Source of the DNA: an uncultured Clostridia bacterium
Lineage (GTDB): Bacteria; Bacillota; Clostridia; UMGS1883
Assembly (NCBI GenBank): GCA_934476455.1
Contig: CAKSNY010000006.1
Location: 21,001 to 85,000, forward strand
Direction: 5' to 3'
DNA: 64,000 bases
Below the pieces are notes generated by a model. The model was given only the letters and a program-made list of their open reading frames with translations, ran no database searches and had not been told where the DNA came from. How positions within the stretch are numbered: the first letter of the stretch is position 1; the number at the start of each line of letters is the position of its first letter. Positions 16,799 to 24,896 of the stretch are shown here, in pieces. A program made the position numbers and the translations under genes.

Positions 16799-18043
16799 AT
16801 GAAGCTTTCAAAAAAATTTGTTTGTGTTGTCGTTGCTTTTTCGCTGATTTTCGGTTCATTTTCAGCGGCAGCAATTGATGTAACGTCTTACGGGGCATGT
16901 GTTATGGATTTTGAATCGGGTGAGGTTTTGTACTCAAAAGATGCGCAAACACAGCGCGCACCGGCAAGTATGACAAAAATAATGACACTGTATATGCTGT
17001 TTGAAAAGCTTGCCTCCGGCGAAATTGAAAAAACAACGCCCGTGTACATATCGCCGTACGTTTCGCAGAAATCACACGAACGCGGCGCTTCAAACATACC
17101 TCTTGCAGCAGGTGACAGCTACAGTGTTGAGGAATTGATTAACGCAATGGTCGTGCCGTCTGCCTGTGCCGCCTGCACCGCTATTGCGGAAAAGCTTTAC
17201 GGAAGCGAAGCCGCATTTATAGAAAAAATGAATGAAAAGGCTTTGGAAATGGGGCTTTCCGCTCATTTTGCAGACACCTCCGGGCTTTCCGATTATAATT
17301 TGATTTCCGCGCAGTCCGTGGCTGTTCTCGTAAGGAATTTTATATTAAATTATCCTGACATACTTAACTATACAAAGAAAAGCGGCGTATACATACGCGG
17401 TAAATATTATAAAACGACAAATTTTCTTCTCGACAATACAAGCGAGTATTTTTATTCATATGCCGACGGCTTCAAAACCGGAACAACCAATATTGCCGGC
17501 AAATGCCTTGCGGCAACGGCGCAGCGCGGAAATACGCGCATAATAGCGGTTACAATGCATTCATCAACAGCAAAAACACGCTGTACAGACGCAATAAAGC
17601 TTTTGGAAAGCGGTTTTTCCGATATGGATATGTATACTTCAAATATTTTTTCCACAGATATACGCACCTATATTAACAACGCAGAAATACCGTGCTATTA
17701 TTATCTCGGGCGGAAAAAGGCGCTTGTTATCATTGCGGAAAATTTAAGAAATTATGGATTTTCAACCAATTACAAAAGTGATGAAAACACGTTATATTTG
17801 ACGTATACCGGCGGTTCGCCCACCGTACTTCCGCAGGTTCTTAAAACCCCCGGCACCGTAATGTATCCTATATACAAAAATACAGATCTTAAGGTAGCGG
17901 TTGTTAAAAATAATGTGCCCGTATTTTTAAATACGGTTTACTCATTAAACGGGCAATGCTGCATATCCGTTGACGAACTTGGCGCACTGTATAGCTACGA
18001 ATGGCAGGACGTCTCGCGTTCGGCACAAATAAAAACCAAATAA
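16799..18043 (+). CDS. D-alanyl-D-alanine carboxypeptidase family protein (S11, DacF-like), altered SxN motif
   Basis: A 414-residue exported S11-family protein. These enzymes trim the terminal D-Ala of peptidoglycan pentapeptides. The start at 16799 follows an AAGGAG site and opens directly into a signal peptide (about 1-25). The SxxK motif is S57-M-T-K60 and the third motif is K226-T-G228, both intact. The second motif, normally S-x-N followed by D, reads S121-A-C123-A: the catalytic-site Asn is Cys and the next residue is Ala. Activity is therefore uncertain. The last 80 residues resemble a copper-amine-oxidase-like stalk domain instead of the usual S11 C-terminal beta domain. It ends at a bidirectional terminator. 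Confidence 0.87.
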   Translation: MKLSKKFVCVVVAFSLIFGSFSAAAIDVTSYGACVMDFESGEVLYSKDAQTQRAPASMTKIMTLYMLFEKLASGEIEKTTPVYISPYVSQKSHERGASNIPLAAGDSYSVEELINAMVVPSACAACTAIAEKLYGSEAAFIEKMNEKALEMGLSAHFADTSGLSDYNLISAQSVAVLVRNFILNYPDILNYTKKSGVYIRGKYYKTTNFLLDNTSEYFYSYADGFKTGTTNIAGKCLAATAQRGNTRIIAVTMHSSTAKTRCTDAIKLLESGFSDMDMYTSNIFSTDIRTYINNAEIPCYYYLGRKKALVIIAENLRNYGFSTNYKSDENTLYLTYTGGSPTVLPQVLKTPGTVMYPIYKNTDLKVAVVKNNVPVFLNTVYSLNGQCCISVDELGALYSYEWQDVSRSAQIKTK

Positions 18044-18081
18044 AAATATTGGAGTGACTTGATCGTCACTCCAATATTTTT
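18042..18081. terminator. Bidirectional terminator, 17-bp perfect stem
   Basis: Arms at 18042-18058 and 18065-18081 pair perfectly around a six-base loop, with A runs before and T runs after. It therefore serves both the carboxypeptidase gene on the plus strand and the GH105-like gene on the minus strand. The left arm begins right at the end of the plus-strand stop codon region. Confidence 0.9.
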
Positions 18082-18093
18082 ATCTAAGACAGT

Positions 18094-19164
18094 CTATTCT
18101 ATTACAGGCGTTACCTCGTTAATACCGTTTCTGTAGGCTTCGGTAAGTGCCAGCATCATTGCTCCGTAGGAATGCGGTTCATCCTCTACAGGGCGAACTG
18201 CGGTAAGGTAAGCTTTTACACTGCCCCTGTCTTTCCCCTCTCCCGGGCAAAGGCAACCGTGGCAGCACATAAGCGTTGAGTAATTTGTTTTTATAAAGCT
18301 TTCGGCAAAAGCGTTAATACTTTCTTTATAGGGCTTTTCAAAAGTCTCTTTTTCAAGAATACCGGTGCGCAATCCTACGCCAAATCCATAAAGGAAAATT
18401 GCTGTTCCCGACGACTCTGCCCAAGAATATTCATTTGTAAGCTCCTGGCGCCAAACGCCTTTTTCGTCGCGGTAATTTAAAATAGCCTTTGAAAGGTCTT
18501 TAAAATATTTTTTTGCTTTTTCCATATGCGGCGAATTTTTCGGAAGCGACAGTACAAGGTCTGCAAGCCCCATATAGCACCATCCGTTTCCGCGGCTCCA
18601 ATGGTCTGCGGAAACAAGCGTTTTGTCCTCCATAAATCCGCGTGACTGGTGGAGCAATCCGCAGGTTTTATCCAGGAAAAACTCATACATTAAAAAGCAC
18701 TGTTCTGCCGCAAAATCAATATATTTTTCCTCACCGAGCAGCAACCCCGCATAAAGCATAAAAGGCGTTACCGCGTGCACCGTGTCAATCCATATCTTGT
18801 TGTTCTCTTTGTCTGACGGCATACACAGTATTCCCTCTTTGCTTTTCGGTGCGCAGAGGGTTTTTTCGGCATATTCCCTTATAAGCTCCTTTTCGTCCTG
18901 AAAATACCCTTTTTCAGCCAGCCACACTTTGGCGTTACCGCCGATTTTGTAACATTCAAAATTATAATGCGGATGCGAAATTTTATCGGGGTACATTTTA
19001 AGCATATCAACGCATTTTTTTATCAGCGCTTCGTCCTTTGTCTCGTATGCAGTCTGTGAAAATCCGTAAAGCGCCAGTAATCCAAAATAATTGTCGATTC
19101 TTTTATGTACCTGCTCATAGCGTTCAAAAAGCTTTTTGCTAAGCTCTAAGGTGTTTATACTCAT
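18094..19164 (-). CDS. GH105/GH88-family unsaturated glycuronyl hydrolase
   Basis: A 356-residue protein without a signal peptide, so cytoplasmic, with the (alpha/alpha)6 repeats of YteR-type enzymes. 'WIDTVHAVTPF' carries the Asp that acts in hydration of the 4,5-unsaturated uronide, and 'HWSRGNGW' and 'AESSGTAIF' match other conserved blocks. The family removes the unsaturated uronic acid left by polysaccharide lyases on short imported oligosaccharides (rhamnogalacturonan or related). It is the last gene of an operon with an SDR and an RraA-like protein, so the released sugar acid is probably processed further. Confidence 0.88.
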   Translation of the reverse strand: MSINTLELSKKLFERYEQVHKRIDNYFGLLALYGFSQTAYETKDEALIKKCVDMLKMYPDKISHPHYNFECYKIGGNAKVWLAEKGYFQDEKELIREYAEKTLCAPKSKEGILCMPSDKENNKIWIDTVHAVTPFMLYAGLLLGEEKYIDFAAEQCFLMYEFFLDKTCGLLHQSRGFMEDKTLVSADHWSRGNGWCYMGLADLVLSLPKNSPHMEKAKKYFKDLSKAILNYRDEKGVWRQELTNEYSWAESSGTAIFLYGFGVGLRTGILEKETFEKPYKESINAFAESFIKTNYSTLMCCHGCLCPGEGKDRGSVKAYLTAVRPVEDEPHSYGAMMLALTEAYRNGINEVTPVIE

Positions 19165-19180
19165 AAATTAAATCCTCCTA

Positions 19181-19882
19181 TTAACAATGAAAGCTTTCAA
19201 AATCTATAAATCTTACTAAAACATCATCAGGCATATTTGCAACCGTAAATATAATTTCGGCAACATCGTTTGCGCTCATAAGCTTGCTTCTGTCAACGCT
19301 GCGCGTTCCCCAAAACGGAGTATCCGCACCTGCCGGATTTATGGTTGTAACGCGTATGCCAAGCTTTCCGTACTGAAGCTGCAAACCCTCCGACAGCTTG
19401 TTTACGGCAGCTTTTGCCATACAGTATATCGGTGCATTTGCATTTGTAACACGTGCCGCACGGCTGCCTATATTTACAACAAGTGCATTTTTTGCAGCAT
19501 GGAATGCAAAATGCTTGCTCATCAAGAACGCACTTTTAACGTTTACATCCATTACTTTTTCATACACCTCCACAGGCGTTTCGTTATAAACGCTCGGTAT
19601 CGAAATTCCTGCCAAATTAAACAGATAATCAATTTTACCAAGCTTTTCTGCGGCACTGTTTATAAAGCTTTCCGCTTCATCTTCTTTTGTTGCGTCAACA
19701 ACGGCTTCGGTCACCGTAACAGAATACTCTTCCCTAAGCTGCTGTGCCTGTGCCTTTATTGCTTCACCGTCAATAGAGCATATTGCAAGGTTTACGCCTT
19801 TTTCGGCAAGCATTTTGCAAAGAACAGTTCCCATTCCGCCGCTTGCGCCCGTAATAATTGCATTTTTTCCTTTTGTAATCAT
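19181..19882 (-). CDS. SDR-family NAD(P)-dependent oxidoreductase
   Basis: A Rossmann-fold dehydrogenase of 233 residues. The nucleotide-binding 'TGASGGMG' is at residues 11-18, followed by 'NLAGIS' and the catalytic Ser with 'YCMAK' (Tyr-x-x-x-Lys). The ATG at 19882 is preferred: an AAAGGAG site lies eight bases upstream, and the GTG at 19891 overlaps it. Between a glycuronyl hydrolase and an aldolase-like gene it probably reduces or oxidises a sugar acid, as in KduD-type steps. The exact substrate cannot be read. Confidence 0.88.
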   Translation of the reverse strand: MITKGKNAIITGASGGMGTVLCKMLAEKGVNLAICSIDGEAIKAQAQQLREEYSVTVTEAVVDATKEDEAESFINSAAEKLGKIDYLFNLAGISIPSVYNETPVEVYEKVMDVNVKSAFLMSKHFAFHAAKNALVVNIGSRAARVTNANAPIYCMAKAAVNKLSEGLQLQYGKLGIRVTTINPAGADTPFWGTRSVDRSKLMSANDVAEIIFTVANMPDDVLVRFIDFESFHC

Positions 19883-19901
19883 AAAAAACACTCCTTTAAA
19901 A

Positions 19902-20609
19902 TTAAAAATATCCTCCGTTTTTCACTATCTCTGTAGGCTTCATACCGCTTTTTACCATTTGTTTTATCTCTATCTCGTTGTCGCGTATTGCTTCTGCCTT
20001 TTCCAAAACCTCTATAGCAATATTACGCGGAATTACAATACAGCCGTCTATATCGCCGAACACTATATCGCCCGGATATATCTGAACATTTCCTATCATA
20101 ACGGGTATTTGATAACCGATAGTACGAAACCTTCCCATCATACCGTTTGACGAACGGTATTTACAAAACACCGGGAAATCCTGCTCAAGCACTTTGTTTG
20201 TATCACGTACGCCGCCGTCGACAACCGCGCCGCGGCATCCGCGCTTTTTGGAAGCCATTGTCATTATTTCCCCCCACTGTGCAGACTCGTCATCTCCGTT
20301 TGTGTCCCAGGCGATAACGCTGTTTTCGGGTATTGCCTCAAGTATTTGCGCACGTTGGATCATCTCGTCCTGAATATCAAGATTTTTTGAGCCTTTTATG
20401 GTAAAGGCTATGCCGGCAACCTTCATATTATCGCGTATTGGGGCAATCTGCGGCGGAAGTGTTTGGTATAACAGTTCCATTTCTCTGAGAACATCATTTA
20501 CCATCGGTGTGGTTACACCTTCATACCGTTCGCAAATTTCTCTGTCACTTATAGGGAACTGTACCTGTTCTTTTCCTTTTCTCGATGAAATCAATTTTTC
20601 CAGATTCAT
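19902..20609 (-). CDS. RraA-like family protein (HMG/CHA aldolase type)
   Basis: A 235-residue protein of the RraA / 4-hydroxy-4-methyl-2-oxoglutarate aldolase fold. The signature 'VVDGGVRDTN' holds the Arg and Asp that bind substrate and divalent metal in the aldolases, and 'GDIVFGDIDGCIVIP' is the other conserved block. In sugar-acid operons such proteins are likely lyases or decarboxylases acting on 2-keto acids. That role fits the neighbours here but is inferred; regulation of RNase E, the name-giving activity, is not expected in this organism. It is the first gene of the three-gene operon and starts behind GGAACGGAGAG. Confidence 0.85.
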   Translation of the reverse strand: MNLEKLISSRKGKEQVQFPISDREICERYEGVTTPMVNDVLREMELLYQTLPPQIAPIRDNMKVAGIAFTIKGSKNLDIQDEMIQRAQILEAIPENSVIAWDTNGDDESAQWGEIMTMASKKRGCRGAVVDGGVRDTNKVLEQDFPVFCKYRSSNGMMGRFRTIGYQIPVMIGNVQIYPGDIVFGDIDGCIVIPRNIAIEVLEKAEAIRDNEIEIKQMVKSGMKPTEIVKNGGYF

Positions 20610-20708
20610 TGTTCTCTCCGTTCCGCCTCATGTAAGGCTGAAAATTTTGCAAAATGCACCGTCTGTTATCAGTTTAATATTAAAAGGGAAAAATTCCAAT
20701 AGATAAAG

Positions 20709-20736
20709 CTATCATTTATTTGCACAAAACTATCAT
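20709..20736. promoter_or_regulatory. AraC-type operator: 21-bp-spaced direct repeat
   Basis: CTATCAT occurs at 20709-20715 and again at 20730-20736, exactly 21 bases apart (two helical turns), just upstream of the -35 of the AraC gene and about 100 bases before the divergent RraA operon. AraC-family dimers bind such direct half-sites, so the neighbouring regulator probably acts here. Confidence 0.55.
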
Positions 20737-20741
20737 AATTA

Positions 20742-20770
20742 TTGACTTATTGTTTAAGCAATGATATTAT
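20742..20770 (+). promoter_or_regulatory. Promoter of the AraC regulator gene
   Basis: TTGACT (20742-20747) and TATTAT (20765-20770) with a 17-base spacer. It begins six bases after the second operator half-site. Confidence 0.7.
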
Positions 20771-20825
20771 ATAAATGTCGATAGTTCCGTTACAACAGTT
20801 ATTTATACAGATGTGGAGTGTTTTT

Positions 20826-21617
20826 ATGGATGCAAATTTATTTGACATTATTATCGGAAAAATCAGTTTTGTAATTCATCGTCAAAGCAACTCTGAATGG
20901 AGCAGAAACATAACAAATGACAAAAACTTTCTGATGATATTTGCATCTAAAGGGCGTGCTTTGTACACAGTGGATAATCAAATAATCACCGTTAGTGCCG
21001 GAGATATGCTCTTTTTTAACAAAGGACAGCCGCACAGCGGGGTTTCCGACAGCGAAAACCCCTGGGCATATTATACTGTTGCATTTGATGTTTGTCCTAA
21101 GGATGCTGCACCTGTAAAAAAACTTCCCATTCCGATGCTTACACACCTTTCAAATCCGGAAATTTTTTTAAACCTTATGGATATGCTTTATAATGAATGG
21201 GGCGCACAAAATCCCGGCTTTGAACTCGGCTGCCGCGGAATTATCTGCGAATGTCTTTGCAGGCTTATCAGGGAAAACAAAACCGAGCATAAACAAAGTC
21301 AAACTATTGAAAAGATAAAAAAATATATGATAGCTAATTTTACTAAAGATTTGTCAACAGAAGAGCTTGCAAAAATGGCAAATGTCAGTAAACCGCATTT
21401 TCACAGGCTTTTTAAAGAAAACACCGGAATAAGCGCGAAGCAGTACATTATACGCGTGCGTATGAACCGTGCAAAAGCACTTTTGGAAAGCGGCGAGCAC
21501 AATATAACCGAGGTTGCACAGCTTTTAGGATATGATGACATATACTATTTCAGCCGCTTGTTTAAAAAAGTTTTGGGGGTAACGCCATCTGCGCTTATAC
21601 CGAAAAAGGGAATGTGA
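20826..21617 (+). CDS. AraC-family transcriptional regulator with cupin sensor
   Basis: A 263-residue regulator with an N-terminal cupin-like sugar-binding domain (about 1-150, with the 'DMLFFNKGQPHSG' turn) and two C-terminal helix-turn-helix motifs (about 165-260, ending 'YYFSRLFKKVLGVTPS'). The ATG at 20826 has a GGAG site seven bases upstream; the frame stays open further back without a site. It is divergent from the RraA-SDR-GH105 operon, its likely target. Its last nine codons form one arm of a 28-bp palindromic terminator. Confidence 0.92.
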   Translation: MDANLFDIIIGKISFVIHRQSNSEWSRNITNDKNFLMIFASKGRALYTVDNQIITVSAGDMLFFNKGQPHSGVSDSENPWAYYTVAFDVCPKDAAPVKKLPIPMLTHLSNPEIFLNLMDMLYNEWGAQNPGFELGCRGIICECLCRLIRENKTEHKQSQTIEKIKKYMIANFTKDLSTEELAKMANVSKPHFHRLFKENTGISAKQYIIRVRMNRAKALLESGEHNITEVAQLLGYDDIYYFSRLFKKVLGVTPSALIPKKGM

Positions 21618-21650
21618 GAAATATTTCTCACATTCCCTTTTTCGGTATAA
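21595..21650. terminator. Perfect 56-base palindrome acting as bidirectional terminator
   Basis: Bases 21595-21622 and 21623-21650 are exact reverse complements, a 28-bp stem with no spacer and a T run inside the distal arm on both strands. The left arm includes the end and stop codon (21615-21617) of the AraC gene. The right arm lies beyond the stop of yebC on the other strand. Confidence 0.88.
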
Positions 21651-21668
21651 ATATGTAAATGGTAGTAA

Positions 21669-22403
21669 TTACTCCTCCGGCTGCGCCCAATTGTGGTAAA
21701 CATTTTGAACATCGTCATTGTCATCAAGCATTTCTATAAGCTTGTTCATATTTTTAAGATCCTCTTCGTCACTAAGCTCAACCATCGTTTGGGGTATTCT
21801 TTGTATTTCAGCCGTTAAGAAAGTATAATTTTTATTTTCAAGCGCTTCTCTCACCGCAGAAAAATCCTCCGGGGCGGTAAGAATTTCATACACGCCGTCT
21901 TCTGCCGAAAAGTCCTCTGCCCCACTGTCAAGGGCATCCATCATAACGCTGTCTTCATCGGCTGCGGTATCCGCAGAAATCAAAAGCACGCCTTTTTTAT
22001 CAAACATAAAGCTTACGCATCCGCTCTGCCCCAAATTTCCGCCGTATTTATCAAAGTAATGGCGCATATCGGCAGCGGTTCTGTTGCGGTTATTTGTCAG
22101 CGTTTCTACGATAACGGCAACACCTTTGGGCCCGTACCCCTCATATACGATTTCTTCATAATCGTTTCCGCCTGTTTCGCCTGCCGCCTTTGCAATACAA
22201 CGCGCTATATTATCGTTCGGCATATTGTTTGAACGCGCCTTTGCAATCGCATCGCGCAATTTGCCGTTGCTGTCCGGATTCGGTCCTCCTGCGCGGACAA
22301 TAACCGCAATCTCCCTGCCAAGCTTTGTAAAGATTTTTGCTCTTTGTGCGTCTGATTTTTCTTTTTTGTTTTTAATGTTATTCCACTTGGAATGTCCCGA
22401 CAT
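21669..22403 (-). CDS. yebC: YebC/PmpR-family protein
   Basis: A 244-residue protein with the family's N-terminal signature 'MSGHSKWNNIKNKKEKSD' and the normal length. YebC-type proteins are described as DNA-binding regulators, and some as translation factors that relieve ribosome stalling at proline runs. The sequence alone does not separate these roles. It is the last gene of the rsmD-coaD cluster, 22 bases after the coiled-coil gene. Confidence 0.95.
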   Translation of the reverse strand: MSGHSKWNNIKNKKEKSDAQRAKIFTKLGREIAVIVRAGGPNPDSNGKLRDAIAKARSNNMPNDNIARCIAKAAGETGGNDYEEIVYEGYGPKGVAVIVETLTNNRNRTAADMRHYFDKYGGNLGQSGCVSFMFDKKGVLLISADTAADEDSVMMDALDSGAEDFSAEDGVYEILTAPEDFSAVREALENKNYTFLTAEIQRIPQTMVELSDEEDLKNMNKLIEMLDDNDDVQNVYHNWAQPEE

Positions 22404-22425
22404 AAATTATTACACCTCAATAAAA

Positions 22426-22920
22426 TTATTCTGCTTTTGCCTGCGGCTTCTGTGAAGATATTGCCGGCTGTTTTGCCGCCTCCTGGCGAACATCTGCACG
22501 AGCCTTTCTGATGATTGACTGCGCCTTAGTAAGCTTTGCATCTGTATCTGCAAAGAGAGAGTCCACATACTGGCGTGCGCCCATCCTTAGCTCGCGGGAA
22601 TTTTTTTGTGCGGCAGCAATAATCTGGTTTGCCTGTTCGTAAGCCTTGCGCGTAATCTCATGCTCATCAACAAGCTTTTGCATTTTTTCCTTTGCGCCGT
22701 TAATAATCCCGTCAGCTTCGGTCTGAGCCTCTGCAAGTATTCTTTTTCTTTCATCCTTTATAAGACGAGCCTGCTTAATATCCTCCGGAAGATTAAGCCG
22801 AAGCTCTTCAATCGCAGCCAAAAGCTCATCTCTGTCAATAAGCGCACGATTTAAAAGCGGAATTGTCTTTGACTGTTCAACCTTATCCTCCAACATATCA
22901 ATCATCTGCAAAATTTCCAT
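22426..22920 (-). CDS. Coiled-coil protein of the coaD cluster, unknown role
   Basis: A 164-residue soluble, highly charged protein, predicted mostly helical from its heptad-like Glu/Lys/Ala/Leu pattern (about 25-150), with a Gln/Ala-rich tail. It resembles the ATP-synthase-B- or DivIVA-like proteins annotated next to coaD in many Clostridia. The ATG overlaps the coaD stop by one base (TAATG), so translation is coupled. No catalytic motif is seen. Confidence 0.8.
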   Translation of the reverse strand: MEILQMIDMLEDKVEQSKTIPLLNRALIDRDELLAAIEELRLNLPEDIKQARLIKDERKRILAEAQTEADGIINGAKEKMQKLVDEHEITRKAYEQANQIIAAAQKNSRELRMGARQYVDSLFADTDAKLTKAQSIIRKARADVRQEAAKQPAISSQKPQAKAE

Positions 22921-23405
22921 TATACGCTACCCCCTATTTTTTTCTGTATATCGTTTATTATCTCATTCGGAAGCATCCCGTTAAGGTCACCGCCGAACTT
23001 TGCCACCTCTTTAACAATACTTGAACTGAGATACGAGTACTCACTGCTTGTGGTTATGAAAAATGTCTCAATTTCCGGCGCTAAATGCTTGTTTATCATA
23101 GACATCTGAAATTCATATTCAAAATCGCTCACCGCACGCAAGCCTTTTACTATAAAATTCGCCTTTTTCTCACGCGCATAATCGACGAGCAGACCTGTAA
23201 AGGTTTCAACCTTTACATTTTCAATTCCGGCCGTAACTCTTTTAATAAGCTCTATCCTTTCCTCAACCGAAAAAAGCGGTGTTTTCGCACTGTTTGACAA
23301 AATGCTTACATAAACAACATCAAAAAGTGCGCTTGTTCTTTTTATTATATCCAGGTGTCCGTTAGTTACAGGGTCAAAGCTTCCCGGAACTATAGCAATA
23401 TTCAT
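22920..23405 (-). CDS. coaD: Phosphopantetheine adenylyltransferase
   Basis: A 161-residue enzyme transferring AMP from ATP to 4'-phosphopantetheine, the fourth step of coenzyme A synthesis. The nucleotidyltransferase motif 'GSFDPVTNGHLDII' (T-x-G-H) is at residues 8-21, and the second motif is 'YLSSSIVKEVAKFGGD'. The ATG at 23405 is used because it opens the conserved beta strand 'MNIAIVPGSFD'. Its ATGA overlaps the stop of rsmD by four bases. Confidence 0.97.
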   Translation of the reverse strand: MNIAIVPGSFDPVTNGHLDIIKRTSALFDVVYVSILSNSAKTPLFSVEERIELIKRVTAGIENVKVETFTGLLVDYAREKKANFIVKGLRAVSDFEYEFQMSMINKHLAPEIETFFITTSSEYSYLSSSIVKEVAKFGGDLNGMLPNEIINDIQKKIGGSV

Positions 23406-23956
23406 AAAGCACCTCTTTTTAAAATCGTAACACATACTCGCCCGTATGCCTTTGTCTTAATTTCGTCAAAAAAAGGTGTAAAATCAGGCTTGTCCGCATC
23501 CCGTGACCATTCTGCAACAATAATTGCATCGTCGGCAAGGATGTCTGCATTATTAAGTGCGGTAAGAAACGGTGTGTAAAAACCGCTTGCATACGGTGGG
23601 TCCAGAAAAACAATATCGAACATTTTATCCTTCTTTGCGGTTTTTAAGAAGTCAAACACACTTCCCTCATAAACCTCACAGAAAGATAAAACCCGTGCCG
23701 CACATATATTTTCCTTTATGCAACGAACTGCATTTTTGTTATTATCGGCAAAAACAGCATAACGTGCACCCCTGCTTAACGCTTCAATTCCAAGCGCGCC
23801 CGAGCCCGAAAACGCGTCGAGCACAACCGCATCGCCTATGTACGGTAAAATGCTGCTGAAAACAGCTTCTTTCACCCTGTCAAGCGTCGGACGTGTATCT
23901 ATGCCGCTCGGCGACGAAAGCTTGAGTCCGCGGGCACTTCCTGATATAACCCTCAC
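23402..23956 (-). CDS. rsmD: 16S rRNA (guanine-966-N2)-methyltransferase
   Basis: A 184-residue SAM-dependent methyltransferase. The N-terminal 'MRVISGSARG', the SAM-binding 'VLDAFSGSGALGIEALSRGA' and the catalytic 'LDPPY' (N6-MTase-type motif IV) identify RsmD, which modifies the 30S ribosome. It is the first gene of the rsmD-coaD-coiled-coil-yebC operon. Confidence 0.96.
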   Translation of the reverse strand: MRVISGSARGLKLSSPSGIDTRPTLDRVKEAVFSSILPYIGDAVVLDAFSGSGALGIEALSRGARYAVFADNNKNAVRCIKENICAARVLSFCEVYEGSVFDFLKTAKKDKMFDIVFLDPPYASGFYTPFLTALNNADILADDAIIVAEWSRDADKPDFTPFFDEIKTKAYGRVCVTILKRGAL

Positions 23957-24023
23957 CTAAATCCTCCGAAAAGAAATTCCTTCTCATATGAATTCTGAAA
24001 AGGAATTAAATATGTATATTTAT

Positions 24024-24051
24024 ATTTTACATTAACTTTGGAAAAAGTCAA
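24024..24051 (-). promoter_or_regulatory. Candidate promoter of the rsmD operon
   Basis: On the minus strand TTGACT (24046-24051) and TAAAAT (24024-24029) have a 16-base spacer, about 68 bases before the rsmD start. The 120-bp gap holds nothing else recognised. Confidence 0.5.
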
Positions 24052-24076
24052 GTATTTTAATGCAATTAGTATCATT

Positions 24077-24718
24077 TTACAGCACACGCCGAGCCGTCAC
24101 ATAATTATTAACATAATAGGAAGACGTAAGGTTGTCAACAACAACGCCGCGCCCGCTTGTCGAAGCATGTACAAATTTGTTATCCCCGACATATATTCCC
24201 ACATGATTTATTGTACGGTCGCTGCGGTTTGAAAAGAACAAAAGGTCACCGGCGACAATATCCGATTTGCTAACGTATGAACCGTAACTCCCCTGTGAAA
24301 CGCTGCTCCGCGGAAGGCTGTAGCCGTATTGCCTGTACACATACGATGTCAGCCCGCTGCAGTCAAATGCTTTCGGACCGGAAGAACCGTAGGAATAAGA
24401 GCATCCGACATATTGCTTTGCGGTGTCGGCAATTTTTGCTCCGACAGAAGCCCCCGCTCCCCCTTTTTCAACATATGCGGCTGAAACAAAGCCCGTAACG
24501 CCGCTGTTCATCCTTATGTTATACCAACCGTTGTCCGTGTAGATTATATCAAACGAGTTTCCGTCTCTAAGCTTTGTCACAATATCGGAATTTGTGTTCG
24601 GAGAAACACGAACATTAAGCACATCGCAATTTACATATCCTGTTTCTGCACTTACGGCAACAGCACCGAGAGCGAATAAAAGTACAAACAGTAATATAGC
24701 AGAAATTGTTTTTCGCAT
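24077..24718 (-). CDS. Secreted SH3b-NlpC/P60 peptidoglycan endopeptidase
   Basis: A 213-residue exported cell-wall hydrolase. It has a signal peptide (about 1-24), a bacterial SH3 domain (about 25-85, with 'LNVRVSPNTNSDIVTKL') and an NlpC/P60 domain (about 92-213). The catalytic triad is visible as C120 in 'FDCSGL', H172 in 'NHVGIYVG' and H184 in 'KFVHASTSGRGV'. The family cuts the gamma-D-Glu to diamino-acid bond in peptidoglycan stem peptides. It is a single-gene unit with its own consensus promoter. Confidence 0.95.
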   Translation of the reverse strand: MRKTISAILLFVLLFALGAVAVSAETGYVNCDVLNVRVSPNTNSDIVTKLRDGNSFDIIYTDNGWYNIRMNSGVTGFVSAAYVEKGGAGASVGAKIADTAKQYVGCSYSYGSSGPKAFDCSGLTSYVYRQYGYSLPRSSVSQGSYGSYVSKSDIVAGDLLFFSNRSDRTINHVGIYVGDNKFVHASTSGRGVVVDNLTSSYYVNNYVTARRVL

Positions 24719-24744
24719 AATACACCTCCAAATGTTACATTTAT

Positions 24745-24773
24745 ATTATAACGTATCGGAATGTATTTGTCAA
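24745..24773 (-). promoter_or_regulatory. Consensus sigma-A promoter for the NlpC/P60 gene
   Basis: On the minus strand TTGACA (24768-24773) and TATAAT (24745-24750) have a 17-base spacer, an exact consensus, about 27 bases before the start codon. Confidence 0.88.
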
Positions 24774-24825
24774 ACTTTTTTAACAATTTCTTCATAATTT
24801 GCAAAAAGAAGCCCTTTTTTAACAA

Positions 24826-24874
24826 AAAATCGTGTAACAAATGACAAAAAAGCTGTTATTTGTTACACGATTTT
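24826..24874 (-). terminator. Terminator with 17-bp perfect stem
   Basis: Arms at 24826-24842 and 24858-24874 are exact reverse complements around a 15-base loop. On the minus strand the stem runs into TTTTTTG. It terminates the operon that ends with the gene at 24897. Confidence 0.85.
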
Positions 24875-24896
24875 AAATTAAATCTTACCTATGCGA

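Noticed and set aside
19499..19936. 145-codon open frame on the plus strand
   Set aside because: Antisense to the SDR gene, whose Rossmann and YxxxK motifs are clear; the shadow frame is Cys/Phe/His-rich nonsense.
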